A DNA stretch of 64,000 nucleotides, from assembly GCF_005503015.1 (NCBI RefSeq), contig NZ_SCOL01000001.1:620001-684000 (forward strand), given 5' to 3'. This DNA comes from Bacillus sp. E(2018) (GTDB lineage: Bacteria; Bacillota; Bacilli; Bacillales; Fictibacillaceae). Position numbers and translations under genes: made by a program. The notes below the pieces were generated by a model. The model did no database searches and had not been told where the DNA came from. It saw only the letters and a list, made by a program, of their open reading frames with translations. Shown here piece after piece: positions 18,498 through 27,881 of this stretch; position 1 is the stretch's first letter, and the number at the start of each line of letters is the position of its first letter.

Positions 18498-18872
18498 TTG
18501 TTGATTCAACTTATTTATGGTATAGAGTTGGAAAAAGAAAAGCCGAATACATCAGAGGATTTTTTTAACCGTTCAGAAGTGATGTACGAATTGGGCGGAA
18601 AAACTCAAACTTTTCATCTTCTTTATGTAAGATACTTTGAAGAAAAACTTCAAGAGGAATTAATACAACATGACTTTTGGAAAGATTATTTAAATACTTA
18701 TAAGATACGTGAGATTGTAGCCCTTGTTGCGTTAACCAGCAATGACTCATATTTAAAACGAAAACGAATTTATATAAACGACTATGATGAATTTAGGGAT
18801 CTCTTCATTAATTATCCAAAAGAAGTAGAATTAAAATCTCATCTGAGCACGTTAAAGAAAATAGGTAAGTAA
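18498..18872 (+). CDS. hypothetical protein downstream of scpB
   Basis: I do not recognise this 124-residue protein. It starts at TTG 18498 or 18501, with AAGGGGGA at 18482 favouring the first. It is charged, has no signal peptide or membrane segment, and includes FHLLYVRYFEEKLQEELIQHDFWKDYL and IYINDYDEFRDLFINYPKEVELKSHL; the spacing of hydrophobic residues suggests an alpha-helical soluble protein. It is 17 bp after scpB and followed by a terminator, so it is likely the last gene of the scpAB unit. ypuI occupies this place in B. subtilis, but I see no resemblance. Confidence 0.65.
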   Translation: MLIQLIYGIELEKEKPNTSEDFFNRSEVMYELGGKTQTFHLLYVRYFEEKLQEELIQHDFWKDYLNTYKIREIVALVALTSNDSYLKRKRIYINDYDEFRDLFINYPKEVELKSHLSTLKKIGK

Positions 18873-18873
18873 A

Positions 18874-18905
18874 GCAGCCATCATTTTTTGGCTGTTTTTT
18901 GTTTT
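18874..18905 (+). terminator. rho-independent terminator after the scpAB unit
   Basis: CAGCC and GGCTG pair across a T-rich loop, followed by TTTTTTG. The stem is short but the U-run is good. Confidence 0.65.
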
Positions 18906-18960
18906 TAAGGCTATTGTTTTATAAATCTTGGCTTTTATCTTATTCTATTCTCTTCATTTG

Positions 18961-19034
18961 CAAGTTGATCGTTCCATCAGGAGGCTCACCGCACACCTGT
19001 GAAAAGCGAGCAACCTGGAGCGAAAACCAATTAC
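18961..19034. repeat. degenerate copy of the intergenic inverted-repeat family
   Basis: AAGTTGATCG, GGAGGCTCACCG and GTGAAAAGCGAGCAACCTGGAGCG match blocks of the fuller copies (compare 50709-50840); the middle is deleted. The open frame that continues upstream from bpsA passes through it, which argues against the longer start. Confidence 0.6.
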
Positions 19035-19147
19035 TTTTAAGAACTACAAGTTTAAGACAACTGACTAGTTCTAAAAAGGACCGTTTTAAAAGGCTGATTA
19101 AGGGTAAATTACTAAAAAAGGATTTGCAGCCAAAGGAGAGAGCTCAA

Positions 19148-20224
19148 TTGCCAAGAATAGCAGCAGTAGAAACAATTAACCCGCCTCATAAACTTTCTCA
19201 AAATCAAACAATGGATTTTGCAAGAAACCTATTTCAAGACGCGTTCTCCGATATTGAGCGTTTGCTCAAAGTATTTCAGAATGGTGAGATTGAATCACGC
19301 TATTTCGCGATGCCGATCGATTGGTTTAAAGAAAAAAGAAGCTTTCAAGAAAAAAATGATTTATACATAGACTTTGCAACAAATTTAGGAGCAGAATGTA
19401 TCGAAAAAGTGATGTCTGATCATAGCTTAAACACCTCATATGAAGGTATTGATGCTATTTTTTTCATTTCAAGTTCTGGATTATCTACTCCAAGTATTGA
19501 AGCTAGGATCATGAACATTCTGCCATTTTCATCGCATACTAAAAGGATTCCAATATGGGGTTTAGGATGTGCCGGCGGTGCATCTGGTTTTTCAAGAGCT
19601 TACGATTATTGTAAAGCATACCCGAAGTCAAATGTGCTCGTTCTAAGTGTAGAGCTTTGTTCACTAACCTTTCAGCATGAAGATCTTTCGAAGAGCAATC
19701 TAGTAGGTACCTCTTTGTTTGCGGATGGAGTGGCTTGTGCGTTAATCTGCGGAGATGAATCCGACATGGCCAAAACAACAGAAGTATCGCCGTACATAAA
19801 AGATACGATGTCAACATTGAAGCCGCATTCTGAAGACGTGATGGGATGGGAAGTTAAGGACACTGGCTTGTATGTTGTCTTTTCAAGAGATATCCCAAAC
19901 GTCATCCGTACGTGGCTCAAACCGAACGTAGACGAATTCTTAGACCGCAATCAGCTTGTCGGAGAACAGATCAAACACTTTATTGCACACCCTGGCGGTA
20001 AGAAAGTTTTACAAGCTTATGTTGACGCGCTAGGAATTCCGTTATCCAAGACTGATATCTCAAGAGATGTTTTAAGGAAAAATGGAAATATGTCATCTGC
20101 CACTGTTTTCTACGTGTTGAAAAATTTCATGCAAACAAAAAAAGATGAGGGAGATCTTGGTGTGATGGCTGCTTTAGGACCAGGTTTTTCTTCTGAACTT
20201 CTTTTAGTGGAATGGAGGAAGTAG
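19148..20224 (+). CDS. bpsA: type III polyketide synthase (alkylpyrone synthase)
   Basis: Chalcone/stilbene-synthase-like enzyme that extends fatty acyl-CoA with malonyl-CoA to give alkylpyrones, as shown for BpsA of B. subtilis. The 358-residue product has the Cys-His-Asn triad: C141 in WGLGCAGGASG, His in KHFIAHPGGKK and Asn in LRKNGNMSSATV. The start is TTG 19148 after AAAGGAGAG; the open frame extends to 18899 but that part covers a repeat remnant. The methyltransferase gene bpsB follows with no gap. In B. subtilis this pair lies at another place, next to xpt-pbuX, so the position between scpAB and dacB is a local rearrangement. Confidence 0.9.
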   Translation: MPRIAAVETINPPHKLSQNQTMDFARNLFQDAFSDIERLLKVFQNGEIESRYFAMPIDWFKEKRSFQEKNDLYIDFATNLGAECIEKVMSDHSLNTSYEGIDAIFFISSSGLSTPSIEARIMNILPFSSHTKRIPIWGLGCAGGASGFSRAYDYCKAYPKSNVLVLSVELCSLTFQHEDLSKSNLVGTSLFADGVACALICGDESDMAKTTEVSPYIKDTMSTLKPHSEDVMGWEVKDTGLYVVFSRDIPNVIRTWLKPNVDEFLDRNQLVGEQIKHFIAHPGGKKVLQAYVDALGIPLSKTDISRDVLRKNGNMSSATVFYVLKNFMQTKKDEGDLGVMAALGPGFSSELLLVEWRK

Positions 20225-20779
20225 ATGAACTGGTTTCTTCTATTTTGGTGTTTTCTTATCGTACAGAGATTAGCAGAAGTAAGGATCGCTAAATCTAACG
20301 AAAAGAAGCTGTTGAGTAAAGGTGCTGTGGAAGCGGGAAACGATCATTATAAGTGGATGGTATCGATGCACGTCGCGTTCTTTGTTGTTTTCTTTTTAGA
20401 AGTGTATGTGTTTAACGCACAGTCGCCTAGCTGGTGGATCGTTCCGTTTGTATTGTTTTTGATGGCTCAAGTGATTCGTGTATGGGCGATTTCGTCCTTA
20501 GGAGAGTTTTGGAATACGAAGATTATTCTATTACCTGGTGCAAATGTCGTAGCAAAAGGTCCGTATCGTTTTATGAGACATCCCAACTACACGATCGTAT
20601 CGTTAGAACTTTTAGTCATGCCCCTCATTTTTGGTGCTTATTTTACAGCTATTCTGTTCACAATTTTAAATTTCTTCATGTTAAGAGTGCGTATTCCAGC
20701 CGAAGAAAAAGCGCTCATGGAACTGACAGACTACGAAAAAAGCCATGGTCAAAAACAGCGTTTTTTCCCTTCTCAATAA
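20225..20779 (+). CDS. bpsB: isoprenylcysteine carboxyl methyltransferase-like protein
   Basis: Membrane-bound O-methyltransferase of the ICMT-like family that in B. subtilis (YpbQ/BpsB) methylates the alkylpyrones made by BpsA. The 184-residue product has four hydrophobic segments and the family signature KGPYRFMRHPNYTIVSLELL near residues 114-133, with the conserved RHPxY. ATG 20225 directly follows the bpsA stop, with TGGAGGAAG just before. The product of the pair is a membrane-active lipid; its role here is not shown by sequence. Confidence 0.88.
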   Translation: MNWFLLFWCFLIVQRLAEVRIAKSNEKKLLSKGAVEAGNDHYKWMVSMHVAFFVVFFLEVYVFNAQSPSWWIVPFVLFLMAQVIRVWAISSLGEFWNTKIILLPGANVVAKGPYRFMRHPNYTIVSLELLVMPLIFGAYFTAILFTILNFFMLRVRIPAEEKALMELTDYEKSHGQKQRFFPSQ

Positions 20780-20797
20780 TCTGCGGAATTAAATCCC

Positions 20798-20827
20798 ATT
20801 CATAACCTGTCCTTGTTTGCATAAACT
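20798..20827 (+). promoter_or_regulatory. candidate sigma-E promoter of dacB-spmA-spmB
   Basis: ATTCATAA at 20798-20805 and CATAAACT at 20820-20827, spacer 14 bp, fit the mother-cell sigma-E pattern (TCATA..., CATACANT). It is 31 bp before the dacB start, and dacB of B. subtilis is a sigma-E gene. Confidence 0.65.
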
Positions 20828-20858
20828 TTTACAAAACACCTAAAGGGCGGGATTATGA

Positions 20859-22034
20859 ATGAAACGAACCTTAAAACGAAAACCATTGCTGCTCGTTTTG
20901 ATCTTTATGCTTATCCTTGCTACATTCCCGCAAGAAGCAAAAGCTGAACCCGGTGTATCAGCAAGTGCTGCTGTGTTGATGGAGCAATCATCCGGAAGAG
21001 TATTGTATGGGCGCAATGAACATCGTCCCATGAGAATAGCGAGTATCACGAAGATTATGACAGCGATTCTTGCGATAGAATCTGGAAAGATGAACGATAC
21101 AGTTACCATTACGGAAGCTGCATCACGAACAGAAGGGTCATCTTTATACTTAAAACCAGGTGAGAAGATACCACTAAAAGATTTAGTGTATGGCTTGATG
21201 CTTCGATCTGGAAATGATTCAGCCGTTGCCATCGCTGAGCATGTCGGTGGAAGTTTAGATGGATTTTCCTATTTGATGAATCAAAAAGCGGAAGAGATCG
21301 GAATGAAACATACACGTTTTAGAAATCCGCATGGACTCGACACGCATGAAGATCATTACTCTACCGCTTATGACATGGCTGTACTAACGAGATATGCGAT
21401 GAATAATGATACATTCAAGGATGTGTCGTCCACAAAGGTCTATCGATCAGAACAAACCGGAGAAAAATGGGATAGAGTGTGGCGGAACAAGAATAAGATG
21501 TTGAAGCTGTATGAATATTCTACGGGTGGCAAAACAGGCTATACAAAACGTGCAAAACGAACATTAGTATCAACTGCTGAAAAAGATGGAATGGAACTGA
21601 TCGCTGTAACACTGAACGATCCGAACGACTGGGACGATCATCGAAATTTATTTGAATGGGGATTTCATTCGTTTAAGATGACAGAACTGATCAAAGAAGG
21701 CGAAGTTTCAGGCATCAAAGATAAAGGATACAAAGGGAAAGTAGAAGCTGCCAGAACGTTCACTTACCCTTTGATGAAAGAAGAGATCGGCCAGATTTCT
21801 TCTTCCATCCAGTTGTATGAACTTCCCAAGTCGGGCAAGTGGGAAAAAGAAAAAGTACCTAAACCTGTAGGCAGGTATTTCGTAGATTTAAAGGAAACGA
21901 GAATCGCGGATCTTCCACTGTATTATGATGGGAAAGCATTGATCAAACCGGATCAGGGAGGTCTTTGGTCGTCATTTAAGAGTATGTTCAATAAATTATT
22001 TTTTGTAGCTAAGGAAGACATTCGCCTATGGTGA
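20859..22034 (+). CDS. dacB: spore cortex D-alanyl-D-alanine carboxypeptidase DacB (PBP5*)
   Basis: Mother-cell enzyme that removes D-Ala from cortex precursors and so lowers cross-linking of the spore cortex. The 391-residue product has a signal peptide (LLLVLIFMLILATFPQEAKA), catalytic S62 and K65 in ASITK, the SGN motif (LRSGNDSA) and the KTG motif (GGKTGYTKRA), and a C-terminal PBP5-like domain. ATG 20859 follows AAGGGCGGG. The stop overlaps the spmA start by 7 bp, and spmAB are its usual partners. It is a paralogue of dacF at 5658. Confidence 0.94.
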   Translation: MKRTLKRKPLLLVLIFMLILATFPQEAKAEPGVSASAAVLMEQSSGRVLYGRNEHRPMRIASITKIMTAILAIESGKMNDTVTITEAASRTEGSSLYLKPGEKIPLKDLVYGLMLRSGNDSAVAIAEHVGGSLDGFSYLMNQKAEEIGMKHTRFRNPHGLDTHEDHYSTAYDMAVLTRYAMNNDTFKDVSSTKVYRSEQTGEKWDRVWRNKNKMLKLYEYSTGGKTGYTKRAKRTLVSTAEKDGMELIAVTLNDPNDWDDHRNLFEWGFHSFKMTELIKEGEVSGIKDKGYKGKVEAARTFTYPLMKEEIGQISSSIQLYELPKSGKWEKEKVPKPVGRYFVDLKETRIADLPLYYDGKALIKPDQGGLWSSFKSMFNKLFFVAKEDIRLW

Positions 22035-22621
22035 ATTACATCTGGGTGGGAATGATGGTAATCGGTTTCATTGTGGCGGGAATTAACGGCACGATGGATA
22101 AAGTGAATGAAGCGATTTTTACGAGCGCTAAAGAAGCGGTCACTTTAAGTTTTGGAATGATCAGTATTCTAGTATTCTGGTTAGGAATCATGAAGATCGC
22201 AGAAAAAGGTGGCTTATTAGAAGTATTGGCGATCCTGTTTCGACCGATTGTAAAGCGTCTTTTTCCTGATATACCAAAGGATCATCCTGCCCAGGGGTAT
22301 ATTCTTTCAAATATGGCGGCTAACTTGCTTGGGCTAGGAAACGCTGCAACACCAATGGGTATTAAAGCGATGGAACAACTTAAGATATTGAATGGCGGAA
22401 AAAATGAAGCAAGTCGATCGATGATCACACTTCTTGCCATCAATACGTCGAGTATTACACTCATTCCAACGACGATCATCGCCATCAGGATGAGCTATAA
22501 CTCTCAGTCGCCGACTGATATTGTCGCACCAACATTGATTGCGACTGCGATTTCAACTGTAGGTGCCATTTTAATAGATCGATATTATTACTACCGCTCT
22601 TTACCAAAGGGAGGGAAATAG
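22028..22621 (+). CDS. spmA: spore maturation protein A
   Basis: Membrane protein needed for proper spore core dehydration, working with SpmB. The 197-residue product belongs to the nucleoside-recognition (Gate) family, with five or so hydrophobic segments and the strings SAKEAVTLSFGMISILVFWLG, NLLGLGNAATPMGIKAME and INTSSITLIPTTIIAIRM. ATG 22028 overlaps the end of dacB. Its stop directly precedes the spmB start. Confidence 0.93.
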   Translation: MVNYIWVGMMVIGFIVAGINGTMDKVNEAIFTSAKEAVTLSFGMISILVFWLGIMKIAEKGGLLEVLAILFRPIVKRLFPDIPKDHPAQGYILSNMAANLLGLGNAATPMGIKAMEQLKILNGGKNEASRSMITLLAINTSSITLIPTTIIAIRMSYNSQSPTDIVAPTLIATAISTVGAILIDRYYYYRSLPKGGK

Positions 22622-23155
22622 ATGTCGATCGTCCAATCCTTTTCCATTTGGTTTATTCCTTTTTTGATCGGTTTTATCCTTTTGTATGGCACTTACAAAA
22701 AAGTGCCGACGTATGAGACCTTTGTAGAAGGTGGTAAGGAAGGTTTTTCGATCGCGATCAACATCATTCCCTTTTTAGTCGGCATGCTTGTTGCCATTTC
22801 AGTTTTTCGGGCATCAGGAGCTTTGGATTATGTCATGATGGCGATGCGTCCGCTATTTTCATTGTTTCATATTCCAGCAGAAGTAGTTCCGCTAGGGCTG
22901 ATGAGGACGATCTCAGGAACCGGTGCTCTTGGAATGACATCCGATTTAATCGCAACACACGGGCCAGACTCGTTTATCGGAAGGCTTGCTTCTACGATAC
23001 AAGGAAGTACCGATACAACGTTTTACGTGCTGACCGTTTATTTTGGAGCAGTTGGTATTAAAAAGATGAAATACGCGTTAAAAGTAGGATTGTTAGCTGA
23101 TCTGATCGGTTTTTTAGCATCTATCGCTGTGATCTCTCTATTGTTTTATTCATAA
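22622..23155 (+). CDS. spmB: spore maturation protein B
   Basis: Second Gate-family membrane protein of the pair required for spore dehydration. The 177-residue product has hydrophobic segments at about 8-25, 45-66 and 155-177, with GGKEGFSIAINIIPFLVGMLVAI, LMRTISGTGALGMTSDL and TIQGSTDTTFYVLTVYFGAVG, all typical. ATG 22622 follows GGGAGGGAAA at the end of spmA. A terminator follows immediately, so the transcription unit is dacB-spmA-spmB. Confidence 0.93.
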   Translation: MSIVQSFSIWFIPFLIGFILLYGTYKKVPTYETFVEGGKEGFSIAINIIPFLVGMLVAISVFRASGALDYVMMAMRPLFSLFHIPAEVVPLGLMRTISGTGALGMTSDLIATHGPDSFIGRLASTIQGSTDTTFYVLTVYFGAVGIKKMKYALKVGLLADLIGFLASIAVISLLFYS

Positions 23156-23161
23156 TTCGAC

Positions 23162-23188
23162 AAAAAAGAGCCGTTAAGGCTCTTTTTT
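23162..23188 (+). terminator. rho-independent terminator of spmB
   Basis: AAAAAAGAGCC and GGCTCTTTTTT form an 11-bp stem with a short loop; the right arm supplies the U-run. Confidence 0.9.
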
Positions 23189-23248
23189 ACGTTTACTGAG
23201 GTTGAGAATTACGAATAATGAAGGTATGATGAGACATGAGGTGAAATC

Positions 23249-23995
23249 ATGGAACGATTGCAAAAAGTAATTGCCCAAAGCGGCGTAACTTCCAGAAGAA
23301 AAGCGGAGGAGTTAATTCGTGAAGGCAAAGTGAAAGTGAACGGAAATGTAGTGACCGAACTCGGCACAAAAGTAGGTACAAAAGATAAGATTGAAGTGAA
23401 TGAGATTCAAATTCAACGGGAACAACCCGTTTATTTTTTGATGTATAAACCTTCTGGTGTGATCACAGCAGTTTCGGATGATAAGGGAAGAAAAGTAGTA
23501 GCTGATTATTTTAAGGACATCATCGAACAGCGTGTGTTCCCTGTTGGAAGATTGGATTATGACACAACAGGTGCCATCATCATGACGAATGATGGTGAAT
23601 TTGCGAACGTACTTATGCATCCACGCTATCAGCTTGATAAAGTGTACATTGCAAAAGTAAAAGGAATTCCTTCAAGAGAAAGAATCAAACAACTTGAAAG
23701 AGGAATCCGCTTAGAGGACGGAATGACCGCTCCTGCTAAAGTGAAAGTAACATCGATCGATAAGAAAAAGGGAACAGCGATCATCGAACTTACGATTCAC
23801 GAAGGGAAGAACCGTCAAGTTAAGCGTATGTTAGAGGCGATCGGGTCACCTGTTATGAAATTAAAGCGTGAAAGATATGGCTATTTAGATCTTAAAGGCC
23901 TGAATCCAGGTGAGTTTAGAGAACTTACTCCACATGAAATCAAGCAGCTTAGAAATCTGGCTGTCACACAAACGTCAAAAAAAAGCCGTAGATAG
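23249..23995 (+). CDS. rluB: 23S rRNA pseudouridine synthase RluB
   Basis: Converts a uridine of 23S rRNA helix 89 (position 2605 in E. coli numbering) to pseudouridine. The 248-residue product has an N-terminal S4 RNA-binding domain (LQKVIAQSGVTSRRKAEELIREGKVKVNG) and the RsuA-family catalytic domain, with the catalytic Asp in FPVGRLDYDTTGAIIMTNDGE and the signature HEGKNRQVKRMLEAIG. ATG 23249 follows GAGGTGAAA. It is ypuL in B. subtilis and lies next to the res genes there too. Confidence 0.93.
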   Translation: MERLQKVIAQSGVTSRRKAEELIREGKVKVNGNVVTELGTKVGTKDKIEVNEIQIQREQPVYFLMYKPSGVITAVSDDKGRKVVADYFKDIIEQRVFPVGRLDYDTTGAIIMTNDGEFANVLMHPRYQLDKVYIAKVKGIPSRERIKQLERGIRLEDGMTAPAKVKVTSIDKKKGTAIIELTIHEGKNRQVKRMLEAIGSPVMKLKRERYGYLDLKGLNPGEFRELTPHEIKQLRNLAVTQTSKKSRR

Positions 23996-24006
23996 GCTTT
24001 TTTTTC
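23977..24006 (+). terminator. rho-independent terminator of rluB
   Basis: AAAAAGCC and GGCTTTTT pair across a short loop, with eight T following. It overlaps the last rluB codons. Confidence 0.8.
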
Positions 24007-24046
24007 AAGTTATAGTAAAATGGAAGCGGCTTAAAGGAGCGGATGG

Positions 24047-24574
24047 ATGTTGAAAAAAAACAGGTTGTGGTTTCGCTCTGCTCTGCTTGCCATTTTAGTT
24101 GTTGCGGTCGGTTATACGATCTATAACAGTATGAATGAAGAGTCAGGTACATACATAAGTAAAGGCGATACGGCTCCAAATTTCGTGCTAACCGATCTGA
24201 ATGGCAAACAAGTAGAGTTAGAAGATTATCGAGGTAAAGGTGTTTTCTTGAACTTCTGGGGGACATGGTGTAAACCGTGTGAAAGAGAGATGCCTTATAT
24301 GCAAAGGCAATACGAGAAGTACAAAGATCAGGGTGTAGAAATCCTTGCTGTTAACGTTAGTGAAACAAACGTATCTGTTAAAAATTTTGTTGATCGCTAT
24401 TCTTTGAGCTTTCCTGTTCCTATGGACAAACAAAGAGAAGTTACGAAAGCTTACGGCATAGGACCGATTCCAACAACAATCTTGATCGATAAAAACGGAA
24501 AAGTAGTGGAACGGACAAGTGAATCATTATCAGAGAAAAAAATTATTTCCTTTATGGAAAAAATAAAGCCGTAA
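24047..24574 (+). CDS. resA: thiol-disulfide oxidoreductase ResA
   Basis: Membrane-anchored thioredoxin-like protein that reduces the haem-binding cysteines of apocytochrome c outside the cell membrane. The 175-residue product has an N-terminal anchor (LWFRSALLAILVVAVGYTIY), and the redox motif WCKPC with C75 and C78. ATG 24047 follows AAAGGAGCGG. It heads resABC, the system II cytochrome c biogenesis genes, 9 bp before resB. Confidence 0.95.
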   Translation: MLKKNRLWFRSALLAILVVAVGYTIYNSMNEESGTYISKGDTAPNFVLTDLNGKQVELEDYRGKGVFLNFWGTWCKPCEREMPYMQRQYEKYKDQGVEILAVNVSETNVSVKNFVDRYSLSFPVPMDKQREVTKAYGIGPIPTTILIDKNGKVVERTSESLSEKKIISFMEKIKP

Positions 24575-24583
24575 CGGGGTGAA

Positions 24584-26191
24584 ATGATGCAAACGATAAC
24601 ATGTGAATGCGGCCACTCTAACCCATACGGAACAAGCCTTTGTCAAGCTTGCGGTAAACCGTTGAAGCAAGATGTTGAAATACTATCAAGTATGAGATAT
24701 GAAGGGAGCGCGAGGCGATCCCAAACCTATAAACAAACAATTGTAGATAAGATATGGAACTTCTTTTCGTCTGTTAAAGTCGGAGTATGGCTCATTGTCA
24801 TTATTTTAGTAGCAGCGGCGATCGGAACCATTTTTCCACAAGAGACGTTCATACCTCCAAATGTTGACCCTGCCACTCATTATGAAAGCGAATACGGTAC
24901 GTTTGGACTCATTTATTATTTGTTAGGGTTTCATAACCTTTATGGTTCATGGTGGTTCATTCTTTTACTAGGAATGCTAGGACTCTCTATCATTATTGCC
25001 AGTCTTGATCGTGGTATACCGCTTTATAAAGCCTTAAAGACACAAAGAGTCACAAGACATGATCAATTCATGAAGAATCAGCGTTTGTTCTCAAAAAGCC
25101 ACGATGTGGAACTTGATGAGATCAAGTACACGCTTGAATCTCTTCGTTACAAAGTTCGAGAAGAAAATGGCAACCTTTTTGCAGAAAAGGGCCGGTTTTC
25201 AAGATGGGGTGCTTATGTAAACCATGTTGGACTTATTATCTTTTTAACTGGAGCGATGCTTCGGTTCTTTCCAGGAATGTACGTTGACGATATCTTATGG
25301 GTGCGAGAAGGAGAAAAAGCTTCAATTCCAGGCACCTCAAGTGAAGAAGGACAATATTACCTGGAAAACAACGATTTCATTCTTGAAATGTATGATAAGG
25401 AAGAAAAGAAGTTTAATAGTGCACTAAGTTCTGTAGATGGAGAAGTTGCGAAAAACTATCAAAGTAACGTCACTCTCTATAAGACAAAAGAAAACCATAC
25501 GATCGGAGCAGAGCCAGAGCTTGAAAAAATCAAGAGTGGTGAGATCCGAGTAAACGAACCGTTTAAGTTCGATTCGTTTGCTCTATATCAAACGGACTTT
25601 AAGCTTAATGAATTTTACAAGATGAGCTTCGAACTCGAAGAAAAAGCAACGGGTAACAAGTTTGGGAAATTAACAGTAGATCTTCATGACCCGAAGAAAG
25701 AATATGATCTAGGCGACGGCTATAAAGTTAAGATTGAAGAATACTTTCCAAACTTCGTCTTAAACGACCAGAATCAGCCATCAACTGTGAATAACTTACC
25801 TGATAATCCTGCGTTTGTATTCTCGATGTATTCTCCTAAAACACCAGAAGGAGAAAAAGCATTTGTAGGAATTCAGAAAAACATAGATTCAGGTGAGAAT
25901 CAGTTTAAAATGACTTTCGCTGGTATTGAAACGAAAGATCTAACGGCGCTTACAGTCCGAAAAGACCATACGCTGTGGATCATCGCTCTAGGCGGAATCA
26001 TCTTTATGATTGGTGTTACACAAGGATTGTATTGGAACTATAGAAGAATTTGGATCAAACAAAATGCAGGTGAAGTATGGGCTGCTGCTCATACGAATAA
26101 GAACTGGTATGGTTTGAAAAAAGATGTGGAATTTCTGTCTGATAAGACCAATCTCACACCTTTAGAAGAAAAAGAAACAGCTTCAAAGTAA
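24584..26191 (+). CDS. resB: cytochrome c biogenesis protein ResB
   Basis: With ResC it forms the haem export and ligation complex of system II. The 535-residue product begins with a zinc-ribbon-like segment, [19 protein letters not shown], which the B. subtilis protein also has, followed by membrane helices at about 65-85, 125-145 and 210-230, a large outer-face domain, and a last helix near residue 470 ([22 protein letters not shown]). ATG 24584 (or 24587) follows GGGGTGAA. Confidence 0.94.
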   Translation: MMQTITCECGHSNPYGTSLCQACGKPLKQDVEILSSMRYEGSARRSQTYKQTIVDKIWNFFSSVKVGVWLIVIILVAAAIGTIFPQETFIPPNVDPATHYESEYGTFGLIYYLLGFHNLYGSWWFILLLGMLGLSIIIASLDRGIPLYKALKTQRVTRHDQFMKNQRLFSKSHDVELDEIKYTLESLRYKVREENGNLFAEKGRFSRWGAYVNHVGLIIFLTGAMLRFFPGMYVDDILWVREGEKASIPGTSSEEGQYYLENNDFILEMYDKEEKKFNSALSSVDGEVAKNYQSNVTLYKTKENHTIGAEPELEKIKSGEIRVNEPFKFDSFALYQTDFKLNEFYKMSFELEEKATGNKFGKLTVDLHDPKKEYDLGDGYKVKIEEYFPNFVLNDQNQPSTVNNLPDNPAFVFSMYSPKTPEGEKAFVGIQKNIDSGENQFKMTFAGIETKDLTALTVRKDHTLWIIALGGIIFMIGVTQGLYWNYRRIWIKQNAGEVWAAAHTNKNWYGLKKDVEFLSDKTNLTPLEEKETASK

Positions 26192-26213
26192 TGCTGTTCA
26201 AGCGGGAGGGTTA

Positions 26214-27401
26214 ATGATGGCTGAAATCAGCAGTACACTTTTATATAGTGCATTTATTATTTACTTGTTCTCTACTCTATTCTTTGCAATGTCTATTTCA
26301 GACAAAAAAGGTAAAGATGCTGTTCATACAAAAAAGTGGGGAAAAATAGGGTTCATAAGTTCTTGCGTAGGTTTTGCAGCTCAACTAGGCTACTTTATCA
26401 CAAGGTGGATGGCAAGTGGACATGCCCCTGTAAGTAACTTGTTTGAATTCACTACCTTTTTCGGCATGATGATGGTACTTGCATTCATTATTCTATACCT
26501 CATCTATCGAACAAACGGTCTAGGCGTTTTTGCGATGCCTATAGCTGTACTGGTTATCGCGTATGCAAGTATGTTTCCGAGAGATATCTCTCCGCTTATT
26601 CCTGCACTTCAAAGTGACTGGCTAAAGATCCATGTTACAACAGCAGCGCTAGGAGAGGGAATTCTTGCAATCTCTTTTGTTTCAGGACTGATTTATTTGA
26701 TCCGTACGGTTGATCAGACCGTCTCGTCCAAAAAGACTTTATGGTTAGAGATCATTCTATACAGCTTGATTGCTGTAGTTGGGTTCATCTTTGTTTCCAT
26801 CGGATTCAAAGGTGTTGGATATGAAACAACATTTAAGATGATGGATGATAACAATCAAGCAGTTAAAGTGGTTTACGATATGCCAGCTATCGCTGGTCCA
26901 AGTCATGGAGAGCAACTGGACGATTCGTTTGGTCCACTATTCTCAACGCCATCTTGGATGAACGGTGTTGATGCTTCCATTAAGTTGAATACGTTCATCT
27001 GGTCACTCTTAGCAGGTGGCATCCTTTACGGATTGCTTCGTCTAATTTTAAGAAAAAGAATAGCAGCCGCTCTTCAGACGAAAGTGAAGATGAATCCTGA
27101 TCTTCTTGATGAGATCAGCTATCGAGCTGTTGCAATCGGCTTTCCTATCTTTACGCTCGGAGCATTAATCTTTGCTATGATTTGGGCTCAGCAAGCTTGG
27201 TCAAGATTCTGGGGATGGGATCCAAAAGAAGTTTGGGCACTTATCACGTTCTTGTTTTATGCCGCATTTCTTCATTTACGATTATCAAGAGGCTGGCACG
27301 GAGAAAAATCTGCATGGCTTTGTGTGCTAGGGTTCTGGATCATCACATTTAACTTGATTGCGGTAAACCTTGTTCTTGTAGGATTGCATTCATACGCTTA
27401 A
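26214..27401 (+). CDS. resC: cytochrome c biogenesis protein ResC (CcsA)
   Basis: Haem-handling membrane protein of system II. The 395-residue product has about eight hydrophobic segments and the tryptophan-rich haem-binding WWD motif, [18 protein letters not shown], near residues 330-347; conserved His residues flank it ([20 protein letters not shown]). ATG 26214 or 26217 follows AGCGGGAGGG. A terminator after it separates resABC from resDE here; in B. subtilis readthrough links them. Confidence 0.94.
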   Translation: MMAEISSTLLYSAFIIYLFSTLFFAMSISDKKGKDAVHTKKWGKIGFISSCVGFAAQLGYFITRWMASGHAPVSNLFEFTTFFGMMMVLAFIILYLIYRTNGLGVFAMPIAVLVIAYASMFPRDISPLIPALQSDWLKIHVTTAALGEGILAISFVSGLIYLIRTVDQTVSSKKTLWLEIILYSLIAVVGFIFVSIGFKGVGYETTFKMMDDNNQAVKVVYDMPAIAGPSHGEQLDDSFGPLFSTPSWMNGVDASIKLNTFIWSLLAGGILYGLLRLILRKRIAAALQTKVKMNPDLLDEISYRAVAIGFPIFTLGALIFAMIWAQQAWSRFWGWDPKEVWALITFLFYAAFLHLRLSRGWHGEKSAWLCVLGFWIITFNLIAVNLVLVGLHSYA

Positions 27402-27408
27402 AGATTTT

Positions 27409-27439
27409 AAAGTCTCTCTTTCATTAGAGGGACTTTTTT
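27409..27439 (+). terminator. rho-independent terminator of resC
   Basis: AAAGTCTCTCT and AGAGGGACTTT pair (with a G-U), then TTT. It closes resABC. Confidence 0.8.
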
Positions 27440-27519
27440 AAAAGAGACGAACATGATCAACTACATAATGACCTTTAAGAATTGTTGTTTTAATCATTTT
27501 TATTTACTTCATTGATAAG

Positions 27520-27740
27520 TTTATTGTAGTGGAAGATGCGAGACTCCTACTGGACGAACGGCCAGGTGGAGACTCCTAAGGGCGCGTAGCGTGCCAGCTA
27601 CCTGCAATTTCTTCTGGTAAGGCATGCGACGAGAAATCTCGCTTCGATAGGGTTTGCTGGTAGACGCAGGAGCACACGTACTTCTTCGAACACCGTTCGC
27701 ATCGTGGAAAGCGAGCAGCTGTAACGGAAATCTACTACTG
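27520..27740. repeat. intergenic inverted-repeat element with one internal module
   Basis: This is the reverse complement of the composite element at 8567, with one copy of the extra module (about 27613-27695, containing AAGGCATGCGACGAG, CTCGCTTCGATAGG and GTAGACGCAGGAGC). The outer parts GAGACTCCTACTGGACGAACG and GTGGAAAGCGAGCAGC match the short family copies. It fills most of the 480-bp gap between resC and resD. Confidence 0.8.
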
Positions 27741-27881
27741 ATATAGTTTTATTCAAAACCATCCCTAAATGAAAAGAAAATAGAGTGACAGCATGTCCGG
27801 TTTGTTTAGTGTACTTGGTTTCATGTATGATAGAGACAGGAAAAAAATCTTGTTTAACTGATTTTAAGTGGAGGATTGAAT

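Noticed and set aside
18899..19147. 83-residue N-terminal extension of the polyketide synthase
   Set aside because: It covers a terminator tail and a repeat remnant; TTG 19148 has its own ribosome site and matches the family start.
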